Positions 35,944 to 45,474 of a stretch of DNA of 64,000 nucleotides are shown here, piece after piece. Each line of letters starts with the position of its first letter. Position 1 is the stretch's first letter. The stretch is from Paucisalibacillus algeriensis. Lineage in GTDB: Bacteria; Bacillota; Bacilli; Bacillales; Amphibacillaceae. Both the position numbers and the translations under genes were made by a program. The stretch lies in NCBI RefSeq assembly GCF_000577245.1, contig NZ_CBYO010000004.1, positions 86,553-150,552 on the forward strand. The letters run 5' to 3'. Under the pieces are notes generated by a model. The model was not told the DNA's origin, searched no databases, and saw only the letters and a program-made list of their open reading frames with translations.

Positions 35944-36716
35944 TATTCTTGTGCACCCCCACGCAAGTCATCCTCGCGAATAGAACGGCCATAAATTTCT
36001 TCAAATGTTTTTTCTGTAACTTCAGAAACAGGTCCGTCAAACACCACTTCACCTGCTCGCATTCCGATAATACGATCCGCATATTCCATTGCCATATCAA
36101 TAAAGTGCAAGTTGACAATGGTTGTAATATTATCTTCTTTATTAATCTTTCTTAGATAAGTCATTACCTGATGAGAAGTTGGTGGGTCAAGTGATGCAAC
36201 AGGCTCATCAGCTAATATATACTTTGGTTTTTGGGTTAAAACACGGGCGATACTAACACGTTGCTGTTGTCCGCCACTTAATTCATCAGCACGGTTATAA
36301 AGCTTCTCTGCAATATTAACACGATTTAAATTGCCATATGCCAATGCTTTATCCTCTTTTGAATATAGATTAAAAATGGAACGTAATGTACCCGTATGAC
36401 CTAATCTACCAGCAAGTACATTTTTAAATACGTTAGTACGTTTTACTAGATTATAATTTTGGAAAATCATACCAACCTTTGTGCGGAGTTTACGAAGATT
36501 TTTACCCTTATACGTTAAAATATCTTCACTATCTACTAGAAGAGAGCCAGATGTAGGAGTAACTAATCGATTAATACTACGGATAAACGTAGACTTTCCG
36601 GCACCTGATAATCCAACAATAACGACAAATTCACCATCATTGATTTTTACATTGATGTTTTTCAACCCTTCTGTACCATTTGGATAGACAAGGCCAACAT
36701 TCTTAAATTCTATCAT
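35943..36716 (-). CDS. phnC: Phosphonate/phosphite-type ABC transporter ATPase
   Basis: A 257-residue ATPase. Walker A is GLSGAGKST (35-43), the Q-loop is MIFQNYNLVKRTNVFKNVL, the signature is LSGGQ, Walker B is YILADEP and the switch His is in NLHFID, which is the form typical of PhnC (NLHxxD). It lies 125 bases after phnD, with a hairpin in between. Confidence 0.93.
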   Translation of the reverse strand: MIEFKNVGLVYPNGTEGLKNINVKINDGEFVVIVGLSGAGKSTFIRSINRLVTPTSGSLLVDSEDILTYKGKNLRKLRTKVGMIFQNYNLVKRTNVFKNVLAGRLGHTGTLRSIFNLYSKEDKALAYGNLNRVNIAEKLYNRADELSGGQQQRVSIARVLTQKPKYILADEPVASLDPPTSHQVMTYLRKINKEDNITTIVNLHFIDMAMEYADRIIGMRAGEVVFDGPVSEVTEKTFEEIYGRSIREDDLRGGAQE

Positions 36717-36785
36717 TACAAATCCTCCAATAAATAAGGCGTTTTTTTCTCATTCATTGTACCATTTTTCTACAATTTATAACAT

Positions 36786-36819
36786 AACAAAAGGGAAGTA
36801 TAACTACCCTTCCCTTTTG
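36786..36819 (-). terminator. Intercistronic hairpin between phnD and phnC
   Basis: AAAAGGGAAG pairs with CTTCCCTTTT, with a T-rich flank on the minus strand. It probably acts as a partial terminator or mRNA-stabilising stem, so that the binding protein is made in excess over the membrane parts. Confidence 0.65.
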
Positions 36820-36841
36820 ATATTTTATTATTATTTTTCTA

Positions 36842-37801
36842 TTAATCTAGACCAACTGTATCTTTGAATTTAGCGTAAGTTTCTTTAACTACTTGATACT
36901 CTTCGTCTGTTGCTTCATCAATAGCATCCCAGTTATAAACATCATTCATGACTTTGATCATTTCTTCATCGTCGTTAAATGATAAGAAAGTGTCTTTAAT
37001 CTTTTGAACGAATTCTTTATCTAATTCTTTCGTTACAGAGATTGTATCGTTAGGAATCTCTTCTGTGTAAGTTAAAACAGTTAGTTTTTCCATTACATCT
37101 GGATATTCTTCTTCAAGCTCAGTACGAACATCATCAAAAGTAGTTGCAACGTCGGCGTCACCTTCGTAAACCATAATAGCTGAGTTATCATGACCACCAG
37201 AAGTGAAAGTTTCACTAAAGAACTCTGTTTCTAATTCAGCTGCAGTTGCAATATCAAACTCTTTCATTAATTGGCTTGCAGGGAATAAATATCCTGAAGT
37301 AGACCCTTGGTCAGCATATGCCCAAACCTTATCTCTTAAGTCTTCAAGGCTCTCAATACCAGAATCAGAACGAACTAGGTATTGTGCTTTGTATGTACCA
37401 GAACCATAACGGATGGATTTCAAGATTACTTCAACATCATATTGTTCCTTTGCTAGAACGTATCCGAATGCTGGAATGAAACCAACGTGTACTTGGTTCG
37501 CTCCCATAGCTTCAACTAATGAGTTGTAGTCTGTCATAACTGTACCTTCAACAGGAATTCCTAGCTCTTCACCTAAACGGTCGGCTAAAGGTTTAACAGT
37601 ATCTGCTATTGTATCTGAATCTTGTGATGGTACGAAACCGATAACTAGTTTTTCAGGAATCATTCCTTCAGTTTCAGTTGCTTCACCGTTCTTGTCTTCG
37701 TTCGACTTGTCTGATGCATTATTATCGTCATCAGAACCTCCACATGCTGCTAGTACAAGTGCTAAACCTAAAATAAGCACTAGACCATAAAGTTTCTTCA
37801 T
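36842..37801 (-). CDS. phnD: Phosphate/phosphite/phosphonate-binding lipoprotein
   Basis: A 319-residue binding protein. A signal peptide with lipobox LAAC (Cys20) precedes a Gly/Asp/Asn-rich linker and a PhnD-type domain: VIGFVPSQDSDTIADTVKPLADRL (about 53-76), TDYNSLVEAMGANQVHVGF, FSETFTSGGHDNSAIMVYEGDADVATTFDD. It is the first gene of the operon; GGAGGGTCAC lies before the ATG. The SGGHD segment is common to phosphonate and phosphite binders, so the exact ligand is open. Confidence 0.92.
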   Translation of the reverse strand: MKKLYGLVLILGLALVLAACGGSDDDNNASDKSNEDKNGEATETEGMIPEKLVIGFVPSQDSDTIADTVKPLADRLGEELGIPVEGTVMTDYNSLVEAMGANQVHVGFIPAFGYVLAKEQYDVEVILKSIRYGSGTYKAQYLVRSDSGIESLEDLRDKVWAYADQGSTSGYLFPASQLMKEFDIATAAELETEFFSETFTSGGHDNSAIMVYEGDADVATTFDDVRTELEEEYPDVMEKLTVLTYTEEIPNDTISVTKELDKEFVQKIKDTFLSFNDDEEMIKVMNDVYNWDAIDEATDEEYQVVKETYAKFKDTVGLD

Positions 37802-38035
37802 TGTGACCCTCCTAAGAAATATATAAATATTTAGCTTACTATTTTATTAAATACTAAATCTCCGTAAAAAGCTAGGATTTTTTTCGTTAATTTACACCTT
37901 TTTTACATGAATTTAACGATAAAATGACAGAAATCGATATGTATCATTCGGATTTTGCTATAATTAGTGTGTTATTTTTATAATTATGAAACCTTATTAT
38001 TCTAAACCACGTAAAATAGTTAGGTGGTGATCAAC

Positions 38036-38737
38036 ATGAGTAATTTATTGGTAGTGAATAACTTAGAGGTGGCAATTAAAGAGAATAAGCTATTGGATAA
38101 TATCACGTTTACGTTATCCCAAGGCTCGGTAATTGCATTAGTCGGCCATAATGGTGCAGGTAAATCTACTCTAATGAAAACAATAATGGGAATCCAAGAA
38201 AAGAATAATGGAGAAATTATAATAGAAGAAAAGTATAACCAAGATACTAGCTTCCTCGAATATAAAAAGAAGATTGCTTTTATTCCAGAAGAACCATTAC
38301 TTATGTCTGAATTGACAGCAATGCAACATTTTCAGTTGTACGGAAAAAGCTATCAAATGGAAAAAAGTGAGTTGCAAAGGCGCATCGATCGGTATGTGGA
38401 GGGTTTTGAACTACAAGGAAAGCTAAACGAATATCCAGAATCATTATCAAAAGGAATGAGACAGAAGGTGCAAACAATCTGTGCGATGTTGCCAGATGTT
38501 CCCCTATTATTAATCGATGAACCATTTATGGGTCTGGACATATATGCTGTTGATTACTTTGAGGAAATCTTAAGAGAAAAGATTGCTGCTGGCACTAGTA
38601 TTCTATTAACAACGCATCAGTTAAAACGTGTGAAGGATATTGCCGATCAATTTATTATGTTACAGGAAGGGAAAATATTACATAAGGGATTGATTGCTGA
38701 GTTTGAAACAATAAAAAGGAGAAGTGAAGAACGATGA
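38036..38737 (+). CDS. ABC transporter ATP-binding protein (EcsA-like)
   Basis: A 233-residue ATPase. Walker A is GHNGAGKST (37-45), the signature is LSKGM, in place of LSGGQ, which is frequent in EcsA and other export-type ATPases, and Walker B is LLLIDEPFMGLD. The ATG at 38036 follows AGGTGG by 7 bases; the GTG at 38024 lies inside that site. It overlaps the membrane partner by 4 bases. EcsAB affects secretion and protease activity in B. subtilis, but the usual ecs neighbours (hit, prsA) are absent, so this may be a paralogue. Confidence 0.85.
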   Translation: MSNLLVVNNLEVAIKENKLLDNITFTLSQGSVIALVGHNGAGKSTLMKTIMGIQEKNNGEIIIEEKYNQDTSFLEYKKKIAFIPEEPLLMSELTAMQHFQLYGKSYQMEKSELQRRIDRYVEGFELQGKLNEYPESLSKGMRQKVQTICAMLPDVPLLLIDEPFMGLDIYAVDYFEEILREKIAAGTSILLTTHQLKRVKDIADQFIMLQEGKILHKGLIAEFETIKRRSEER

Positions 38738-40137
38738 GTCATCCTTCTTCTTGGCAAGCATATTGGCTTATTCGCAGTAATCGATTCCGGAAGAAAAGAG
38801 CAATAAAAAAACAACTCGTACAGCTTTCATTTGATAAGACCACTACCTTTTATTCACTTATTGTAGGTGGTTATGTATTTGCAAGTATTTTTATATTTAA
38901 TGATTTTATGCGGCAATTTGAAGATTATTTTATATTTATAGAACAACAAATGGTAGAACGTTTTTGGTTGATCTTAACAATAGTACCTATTCGATATGTA
39001 TTTAAATCCTTTCGAAATCCGGGTGTTTTAATTACTAGTTCAGAATATCAATTAGGAATGCTACCTCACTCGATTAAGAAAATTGCTTACCTTGTTGCAA
39101 TCGAGAAGTGGATAGTGCAACTAATTTTGTATTTGGTTATTAGTACCTTAATCATTCTAATTACACCAATAGATGCCCAATTAATTTGGATTTACTTTTT
39201 ATTATTTTGGATAATTGAAGTACTTATGACTATTCCACAGTGGAAGCTGTTCCAAGCACATTTAATGGTGAAGCTAGGTATTTTCCTCTCGCTCATTATT
39301 TTAGATATAGTAGGAACAATGGTAGAACAATCAAAGTTAATCAGTATCGTCATATTATCCATGGTGATAATTGCTAATTTTTTATTACGTAAAAAGCTAT
39401 TCTTCCATATACACTGGGGTAGGGTGACTGAAGTAAATAACTATTTGGTTTGGAGCATGCCTTTAATTTCTAAGGCTACCAAAACAAAGTTTAGAAGAGA
39501 GAGGAAATATAGTATTTTCCAAAATAGGGCTTCTAGAAAAAGGCCATTTGCCTATACGGATGTAGCTATTCATAAAAGATTATGGCTCCAGCATTTTAGA
39601 GAAAATATTGAGTTAATTTTACAAGTTATAGGTGGGCTATTCCTTGCTATCGTTATACTGCCATTTATCCATGACATTGTTGTACTTATTGGTAGTGCCA
39701 TAAGTATCCATGTGTACACTTCATTTGTGGCTAGTATGTTTATGGACCGATTTCATTCGGGGATTGTACAAGTATTACCCTGGGATGTAAACAGTTTTCG
39801 TAACACGATGAAACACTGGTCAGTACTAGGGTTTATCCCAGTTATGGTTCCTATCATTATTTATTCCATCGTTCATTTCTCATGGTGGAGTGTCGGTTTT
39901 CTCTTTTTAATTTTTACGTTATTTGTAATGAACCTTACTGTGAAAATGGACAATGCAGTTGATTTATTAGACAAAAAAATTAGCCAACTTTCTATAAAGG
40001 ACGTACTAGCCTTTTTAAGTCTGTCACTTATTGTATTATGCGAATCCCAACCATTTATTTCACTTGTTTCCATTATATTATTAGCCTATGTTCTATATCT
40101 AAACAAAAATGCTAAAAGAAGGAAGCACGTTGGTTAA
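38734..40137 (+). CDS. EcsB-like ABC transporter membrane subunit
   Basis: A 467-residue protein with about eight to ten membrane helices in two clusters and a basic cytoplasmic loop at about 245-285 (KATKTKFRRERKYS). Architecture and pairing with the preceding ATPase fit EcsB, although it is longer than the 408 residues of the B. subtilis protein. The transported substrate is unknown. Its stop codon lies within a terminator stem. Confidence 0.78.
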   Translation: MSHPSSWQAYWLIRSNRFRKKRAIKKQLVQLSFDKTTTFYSLIVGGYVFASIFIFNDFMRQFEDYFIFIEQQMVERFWLILTIVPIRYVFKSFRNPGVLITSSEYQLGMLPHSIKKIAYLVAIEKWIVQLILYLVISTLIILITPIDAQLIWIYFLLFWIIEVLMTIPQWKLFQAHLMVKLGIFLSLIILDIVGTMVEQSKLISIVILSMVIIANFLLRKKLFFHIHWGRVTEVNNYLVWSMPLISKATKTKFRRERKYSIFQNRASRKRPFAYTDVAIHKRLWLQHFRENIELILQVIGGLFLAIVILPFIHDIVVLIGSAISIHVYTSFVASMFMDRFHSGIVQVLPWDVNSFRNTMKHWSVLGFIPVMVPIIIYSIVHFSWWSVGFLFLIFTLFVMNLTVKMDNAVDLLDKKISQLSIKDVLAFLSLSLIVLCESQPFISLVSIILLAYVLYLNKNAKRRKHVG

Positions 40138-40155
40138 TCACGTGTTTCTTTTTTT
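40122..40155 (+). terminator. Terminator of the EcsAB-like operon
   Basis: GAAGCACGT pairs with ACGTGTTTC, followed by seven T. It overlaps the last codons of the membrane-subunit gene. Confidence 0.8.
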
Positions 40156-40236
40156 AAGCTTGATTATAGCACAAACACAACAAAACCAATTCCTGCATAA
40201 CTTATAGTAAAAGGTAATCAGGAAAGGGTGTATCAT

Positions 40237-40608
40237 ATGATGAATTTCTGGCAAACTCCACATATGCGAGAGAGCTACCAACAACCGTATAACCAACCAA
40301 TCCATCAACCTTTCCATCCATCACAATATATGCAGTATCATCAAAACATTTACCAACAGCCCCAATCACCATTTGAACAATTTGCAAAGCCAAAGCAACC
40401 ACAGGATTGGTACACCAATAATCAACAATTACAAGGAAATTATCAACAAGCCCAACAGCAAAGTGGAATGGAATCTCAATTTCAAAATCAACAAAGTCAG
40501 TTAAATCTTGATAAAGTGTTAACAACTGTCAGTCAAATGGCAAACACATACCATCAAGTATCCCCGATCATTAAGCAATTTGGTGACTTTATGAAAACAT
40601 TCCGGTAA
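40237..40608 (+). CDS. Gln-rich YppG-like protein
   Basis: A 123-residue protein. Residues 1-85 are low-complexity, rich in Gln, Pro, Tyr and His; the C-terminal 40 residues are ordered (LDKVLTTVSQMANTYHQVSPIIKQFGDFMKTFR in pattern). This layout is that of the YppG family, thought to be sporulation or coat related, though unproven. ATG at 40237 after GGAAAGGG; the frame could also begin at GTG 40228. Monocistronic. Confidence 0.78.
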   Translation: MMNFWQTPHMRESYQQPYNQPIHQPFHPSQYMQYHQNIYQQPQSPFEQFAKPKQPQDWYTNNQQLQGNYQQAQQQSGMESQFQNQQSQLNLDKVLTTVSQMANTYHQVSPIIKQFGDFMKTFR

Positions 40609-40740
40609 CACATAAGACATTTATTTTTCAGAAGCGGAAATAGGAGAGACATCTGCATTATTTTGATTGGTTTAGGGAAAAAGTAAAAAGAACTACAATA
40701 TTTAGCTCTTAATTGAGATTTTCATAAAGGAGAATACATC

Positions 40741-41463
40741 ATGATTGGTTGTTTAATCATCCACGGATTTACCGGTGGTCCACATGAATTGGAACCTCTT
40801 ACAGAGTATCTGAAAGATCGCACTGATTGGCATATTTCGGTTCCCACTTTGCCGGGTCACGGAAGAAAGCTTGCTCTAGAGAATGTAAATTACAAGAGTT
40901 GGATTGAAACAGCTGAGGCTTCCTTAAAGCAATTAAAGGAAAAGTATCATGAAATATATGTGATAGGCTTTTCCATGGGTGGAATGATTGCTGCTTATTT
41001 AGCAGCAAAATATAAAGTTGATAAGCTTGTACTATTAGCAACTGCAGGGAAATACTTATCATTCAAGCAAATAAGTTTTGATATTGGAGAAATTGTAAGA
41101 GATGGAGTGACAGGAAAGTTACCGCAAAACAAACTCTATCGCCATTACAAGCGAAAACTTGGAAGTGTTCCGTTAAAAGCTAATCTTGAGTTTTTAAAGC
41201 TAGTGCGTTTAACGAGAAAGTCATTAAAAGAAGTAAAAACCCCAGTTCTAATTGCGCAAGGGCAGATGGATAATATGGTACCGTATAAGACTGCATATTA
41301 TCTGGATAAAGAAATACCTTCCAAACGCAAAGAAGTTGTATTTTTCGAACGATCCAGACATCTGATTTGTCTTGGGAATGACAAGGATACGTTAAATCGA
41401 ATGGTTCATGAGTTTCTGGAGAGACAGATTGAAACAAAAGAGGTTTCGGCAGATTTGGTATAA
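40741..41463 (+). CDS. Alpha/beta hydrolase (carboxylesterase/monoacylglycerol lipase type)
   Basis: A 240-residue hydrolase. The oxyanion segment is IHGFTGGP (7-14), the nucleophile is Ser78 (GFSMGG), and the triad is completed by Asp177 (GQMDNMV) and His207 (RSRHLI). No signal peptide. It is like Est30/YvaK-type esterases acting on short acyl esters or monoglycerides. GGAG lies 8 bases before the ATG. Monocistronic; the downstream AGGTCTGTT/AACAGACCT inverted repeat (41469-41511) may end it. Confidence 0.9.
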   Translation: MIGCLIIHGFTGGPHELEPLTEYLKDRTDWHISVPTLPGHGRKLALENVNYKSWIETAEASLKQLKEKYHEIYVIGFSMGGMIAAYLAAKYKVDKLVLLATAGKYLSFKQISFDIGEIVRDGVTGKLPQNKLYRHYKRKLGSVPLKANLEFLKLVRLTRKSLKEVKTPVLIAQGQMDNMVPYKTAYYLDKEIPSKRKEVVFFERSRHLICLGNDKDTLNRMVHEFLERQIETKEVSADLV

Positions 41464-41521
41464 TAGGGAAGGTCTGTTATCATCACAAAGTAATATGAAG
41501 GCAACAGACCTCTTAGCTTTT

Positions 41522-42382
41522 CTAGTTCTTATCTTTAAAGAAAGCAATAACTAAAGCACCTTCTCCACCGTATGTAGAGATTAGCGGTCCCATTTCAGTT
41601 ATATAGGTCTCTTTAAAGCTGTATTTTTCTTTAATGTCAGCAAGTACTGATTTTGCACGTTCTGCTGCATTACAGTGTGTCATGATTAACACTTTATCTT
41701 CCACTGTTTTTACATACTCTCCGATTTGATCGACAAATCGTCGAATAGATTTTTTGTCTCCACGAACCTTCTCAGCAACTTCAATGGTTCCTTCATCACT
41801 AGCTTTCATTAATAGTTTAATGTTTAAAGTTTTAGCAAATGTTCCTTTAACTTTATCAATTCTTCCACCTAGAACCAAATTTTCTAATGTCTTAAGCACA
41901 AATAAGGTTGCAGTATGCTTAACCATTTTGTTCAAATGAAGAACTATCTCTTCTAAAGAATAATTTTCTTGGATTTTTTGATGGGCTTCGATTAACAACA
42001 AAGCCTGTCCGCCAGAAGCTGTTTTGGCATTAATTACTTCAATTTTGCGATTTGGTTCTTCTTCTAATAGCAATTCTTTTCCTGCAATAGCATTTTCATA
42101 GGTACTACTTAATCCGCCAGATAAGCTAATCATTAAGATTGATTTCGATGGATCAACTTGCTTATAGCCTTCATAGAAATCATTTGGGCTCGGAGCAGCA
42201 GAACGAGGTAATTCTTTTTTTTCCTCTATTTTTTTATAAAAACTTTGAAGGTCTAGGTCAACCCCACTTTTAAATTGTTCATCTTTAAAATTTAAATATA
42301 ATGGAATGACCTTTATATTGACGGCGTCCATTAACTCCTTTGGGATATCGGCACCGCCATCAGTCATTAGCTGAATAGACAT
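41522..42382 (-). CDS. DegV family fatty-acid-binding protein
   Basis: A 286-residue DegV protein: MTDGGADIPKELMDAVNIKVIPLYLNF (about 6-32), ISLSGGLSSTYENA (about 85-98, the head-group binding Ser) and KTLENLVLGGRIDK (about 159-172). DegV/FakB proteins hold a fatty acid for phosphorylation by the FakA kinase and thus feed the acyl-phosphate route that PlsX and PlsY use. fakA is not in this window. Which acyl chain it prefers cannot be read from sequence. Confidence 0.92.
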   Translation of the reverse strand: MSIQLMTDGGADIPKELMDAVNIKVIPLYLNFKDEQFKSGVDLDLQSFYKKIEEKKELPRSAAPSPNDFYEGYKQVDPSKSILMISLSGGLSSTYENAIAGKELLLEEEPNRKIEVINAKTASGGQALLLIEAHQKIQENYSLEEIVLHLNKMVKHTATLFVLKTLENLVLGGRIDKVKGTFAKTLNIKLLMKASDEGTIEVAEKVRGDKKSIRRFVDQIGEYVKTVEDKVLIMTHCNAAERAKSVLADIKEKYSFKETYITEMGPLISTYGGEGALVIAFFKDKN

Positions 42383-42490
42383 AGAATCACCTATTTTCTA
42401 GATTAGTTAGGTTCATTATACCGTTTTTATGTAAATAAATATAGTTACAAGTTACAATACCAAAATCCAACCCCTTTAGGACTAGAGGGG

Positions 42491-43399
42491 TTAGCGTGTC
42501 CTTTTGTGCAAGGTAACATTTGCTTTTCTTGTGGTACTCATAATGAATAAGAATAAACCGAAGATGACGATAGTGCCACCTAGCCACTGGGACCAAGTAA
42601 TTTTCTCTCCTAGGATAAAGTATGCAAGGATCGATGCCCCGATAGGTTCAAATACAATGGCCATACTAATCGTTGAAGTACTTAACCATTTTAGTGCCCA
42701 GTTAAATAGCGTATGTCCAAAGAAAGTTGGAATAATAGCAAGTGCTAAGAAAATGAGCCAGTAATCGACTGAGTACCCCAAGAACGGGTTTTGTAACGCT
42801 AAGTTATAAAGTATTAGTGTAATGGAACTTACCCCATAAACAACATATGTGTATGTCATCAAGGATAGTCGCTTTCGAGCATTTTGTCCTAATAGAAAAT
42901 AGGCTGTAATTGCAATTGCTGCTATAAATGCCAAGATGTCTCCAAACAATGCCATACCACTAACTTGGAAATCACCCCAACTAATAATGACACTCCCAAG
43001 AAGAGCAATCACCATACTAATTACTGCCCCAGCTGAGAATCTCTCTTTGAAGAATAGATATGTTCCAAGAAAGGCAAAAATAGGCTGTAACGTTACTAGC
43101 ACAACTGAGCTTGCTACAGATGTATAATTTAATGATTCAAACCAGAGAATAAAATGAAAGGCAAGGAATATCCCAGCTAAAGATGATAAAAACCAATCTT
43201 TCTTTGTTATCAGTTTAAACTCATGACGATATTTCAATATCATAATTGGCGTCATTAACAAAACTGCTAGTAATAACCTATAATTTGCAATTATGGCTGC
43301 AGGTGCATTACCTACTAGTTTAACAAGTACTGCAGAAGTTGAAACGGATAGAACCCCGATGACGATTGCTATGTATGGATTAAATGGAGGGACCCTCAT
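42491..43399 (-). CDS. EamA-family (DMT superfamily) transporter
   Basis: A 302-residue membrane protein with ten predicted helices in two EamA repeats (about 9-135 and 150-290). SLNYTSVASSVVLVTLQPIFAFLGTYLFFKER and WLSTSTISMAIVFEPIGASILAYFILGE are the usual repeat ends. Members export or import amino acids, drugs or nucleotide derivatives; the substrate here is unknown. AGGAGGAGG lies 7 bases before the ATG. Confidence 0.9.
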   Translation of the reverse strand: MRVPPFNPYIAIVIGVLSVSTSAVLVKLVGNAPAAIIANYRLLLAVLLMTPIMILKYRHEFKLITKKDWFLSSLAGIFLAFHFILWFESLNYTSVASSVVLVTLQPIFAFLGTYLFFKERFSAGAVISMVIALLGSVIISWGDFQVSGMALFGDILAFIAAIAITAYFLLGQNARKRLSLMTYTYVVYGVSSITLILYNLALQNPFLGYSVDYWLIFLALAIIPTFFGHTLFNWALKWLSTSTISMAIVFEPIGASILAYFILGEKITWSQWLGGTIVIFGLFLFIMSTTRKANVTLHKRTR

Positions 43400-43488
43400 A
43401 TTATTTCCTCCTCCTGTTAAGTTAGTTTTTTGTTCATTTAATTAATTATTTTAGCATGTTCTATAGGAAATATCATTTGCAGGCTAGC

Positions 43489-43828
43489 TTGTACTATTCC
43501 TCTTGTGTTATCATAATATGACGGTTAATTTGCCACGGTGCTTTTCGTCTGAAGGAAATCAGACGTTTCATAGAGGGGAATGCCCCCTAAAGGAAAATTC
43601 TCGGGCTTTTCCTCATTGGTTAAGCCTTTTCCACATGAATATTAATGATGGAAAAATTCATGCTACTCTGTACATTATCTATAGAAGTGTTCCTTTCTCA
43701 CGAAGAACATGTAAGTTTTCAATTTAATGGATAAAATAAGGTAAATGAGTGATGTGATACTCGGAACAGGCATCACGGCAAGTCAAGCGCAAAAACAATA
43801 GATAAATTTTCACAAAGGAGAAAATAGC
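43489..43828 (+). promoter_or_regulatory. cshA promoter and long structured 5' leader
   Basis: -35 TTGTAC (43489-43494), 17-bp spacer, -10 CATAAT (43512-43517). Initiation near 43524 gives a leader of about 305 bases before the cshA GTG. It holds several hairpins: CGTCTG/CAGACG (about 43547-43566), AGGGG/CCCCT (about 43573-43589), GGGCTTTTCC with AAGCC near 43610, GTTCC...GAAC near 43690, and GTGAT...ATCAC near 43755. No good coding frame or T-run terminator. Possibly autoregulatory or cold-responsive. Confidence 0.55.
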
Positions 43829-45301
43829 GTGATAACATTTAATGAATTAGGTATTTCAAACCCAATAATGAAATCTTTAGAAAAAATGGGTTTTGAGGAA
43901 GCAACACCAATACAGGCAGAAACTATTCCACTAGCATTAGCAGGGAATGATGTAATTGGCCAAGCACAGACAGGAACGGGAAAAACTGCTGCTTTTGGTA
44001 TTCCCATGCTTGAAAAAATTGATACTACAGAAAGAAAAGTACAGGGGTTAGTTGTTGCCCCAACAAGAGAGCTAGCCATTCAAGTTGCAGAAGAGTTAAA
44101 CCGACTAGGCAAATTTAAAGGTGTTCGTGTTCTTCCGGTTTACGGTGGTGCTCCAATGGACAGACAAATCCGTTCCTTAAAAGACGGCCCACAAATTGTG
44201 GTTGCTACACCAGGGAGACTACTAGATCACTTCAGAAGAAGAACAATTCGTGCTAATATTGTTCACACAGTTGTTCTGGATGAAGCTGATGAAATGCTAA
44301 ACATGGGATTTATTGATGATATCCGTGAAATCCTAAAACAAGTTCCAAGTGAAAGACAAACATTGCTTTTCTCAGCGACTATGCCAAAGGAAATTCGTGA
44401 TATCGCAACGAACCTTATGAACAGTCCAAAAGAGGTTAAAGTTAAAGCGAAGGAAATGACGGTTGAAAACATTTCCCAACAGTTTGTGGAAATACCGGAA
44501 AAATACAAATTTGATACATTAACCAATCTCTTGGATATGCAAAATCCGGATCTAGCTATTGTATTTAGTAGAACTAAAAAACGCGTAGATGAAGTTACAG
44601 AAGGGCTACAGGCAAGAGGGTTCCGTGCTGAAGGAATTCATGGTGACTTGACACAAGGAAAACGTATGTCTGTTCTAAATAAGTTTAAAAATGGTCGTGT
44701 AGATGTATTAGTGGCAACAGATGTAGCTGCACGAGGTCTGGATATTTCAGGCGTAACACATGTTTACAACTTTGATATCCCACAGGATCCTGAAAGCTAT
44801 GTACATCGTATCGGTCGTACTGGTCGTGCTGGACGAACTGGTGAAGCTATCTCGTTTGTTACACCAAGAGAAATTGCTCACCTTCGCTTAATTGAAAAGG
44901 TTACAAAGAGCAAAATGAAGCGCATGGTTCCTCCAACTAATAAAGAAGCACGTCTTGGCCAGCAACAATTAACGGTTGAAAAAATAATAAAAACAATTGA
45001 GAAAAATGAACTTGATGCTTATCATCAAACAGCAAATGAATTATTGGAAGAACATGATTCTGTTACTATTGTTGCTGCTGCATTGAAATTGCTAACAAAA
45101 GAAAGAAGAGATGTTCCAGTACAAATTTCTGGAGTTGCACCAATTAGTGTTAAAAAAGCTCAAGCTGACAAAGGCCGTTCAAATAACAAGCGTTATTATG
45201 GCAAACGTAATCAAGGTAGTGGTAAAAACCAGGGTGGAGGAAGAAACCAAGGTGGTCGTAACCGCAAAGGAAACTTCCAAAAAAGAAGAAACAGAGACTA
45301 A
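43829..45301 (+). CDS. cshA: DEAD-box RNA helicase CshA
   Basis: A 490-residue helicase. Q motif FEEATPIQ, motif I AQTGTGKT (46-53), Ia PTRELA (78-83), II DEAD (151-154), [16 protein letters not shown] and [10 protein letters not shown]. The C-terminal 60 residues are basic and rich in Gly, Asn and Arg (RGG-like), as in CshA of Bacilli, which works in mRNA decay with the degradosome and in ribosome assembly at low temperature. Start GTG at 43829 after AAAGGAG. Synteny with B. subtilis ydbR-ydbS-ydbT supports the name. Confidence 0.95.
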   Translation: MITFNELGISNPIMKSLEKMGFEEATPIQAETIPLALAGNDVIGQAQTGTGKTAAFGIPMLEKIDTTERKVQGLVVAPTRELAIQVAEELNRLGKFKGVRVLPVYGGAPMDRQIRSLKDGPQIVVATPGRLLDHFRRRTIRANIVHTVVLDEADEMLNMGFIDDIREILKQVPSERQTLLFSATMPKEIRDIATNLMNSPKEVKVKAKEMTVENISQQFVEIPEKYKFDTLTNLLDMQNPDLAIVFSRTKKRVDEVTEGLQARGFRAEGIHGDLTQGKRMSVLNKFKNGRVDVLVATDVAARGLDISGVTHVYNFDIPQDPESYVHRIGRTGRAGRTGEAISFVTPREIAHLRLIEKVTKSKMKRMVPPTNKEARLGQQQLTVEKIIKTIEKNELDAYHQTANELLEEHDSVTIVAAALKLLTKERRDVPVQISGVAPISVKKAQADKGRSNNKRYYGKRNQGSGKNQGGGRNQGGRNRKGNFQKRRNRD

Positions 45302-45312
45302 CCCTCAAAAGC

Positions 45313-45350
45313 AGAAGCCCACTAGTCTCTGGGCTGGAGCTGGACGTGGC
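45313..45350 (+). repeat. Short repeat, copy 1 of a pair
   Basis: AGAAGCCCACTAGTC, CTGGG and CTGGACGTGGC in the same order and spacing (within a few bases) recur, inverted, at 59752-59791. It begins 12 bases after the cshA stop. Probably a fragment of a dispersed intergenic element. Confidence 0.6.
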
Positions 45351-45414
45351 TTTTCCTGTAACTCAGTTTACACGGGTATTTCGAAAGACTTATAATTTTA
45401 TTAAACAACAACCA

Positions 45415-45449
45415 AGAAAAAGCTCCTCATTATTAGGAGCTTTTTCTTT
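45415..45449 (+). terminator. Terminator of cshA
   Basis: AGAAAAAGCTCCT pairs with AGGAGCTTTTTCT over a 7-base loop, with a T-rich right arm. Confidence 0.85.
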
Positions 45450-45474
45450 AGCAAATTTTAGGGGGATGAAATAA

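Noticed and set aside
37880..37960. PhoP boxes before phnD
   Set aside because: TTAAAT-like hexamers at about 11-bp spacing are visible on the minus strand, but none fits TTAACA well; AT-rich chance is likely.
42387..42596. 69-codon minus-strand frame between degV and the EamA gene
   Set aside because: It overlaps the end of the EamA coding region in another frame and has no start signal.
43503..43727. 74-codon frame before cshA
   Set aside because: No ribosome binding site, unusual composition, and it lies in a hairpin-rich leader behind the cshA promoter.
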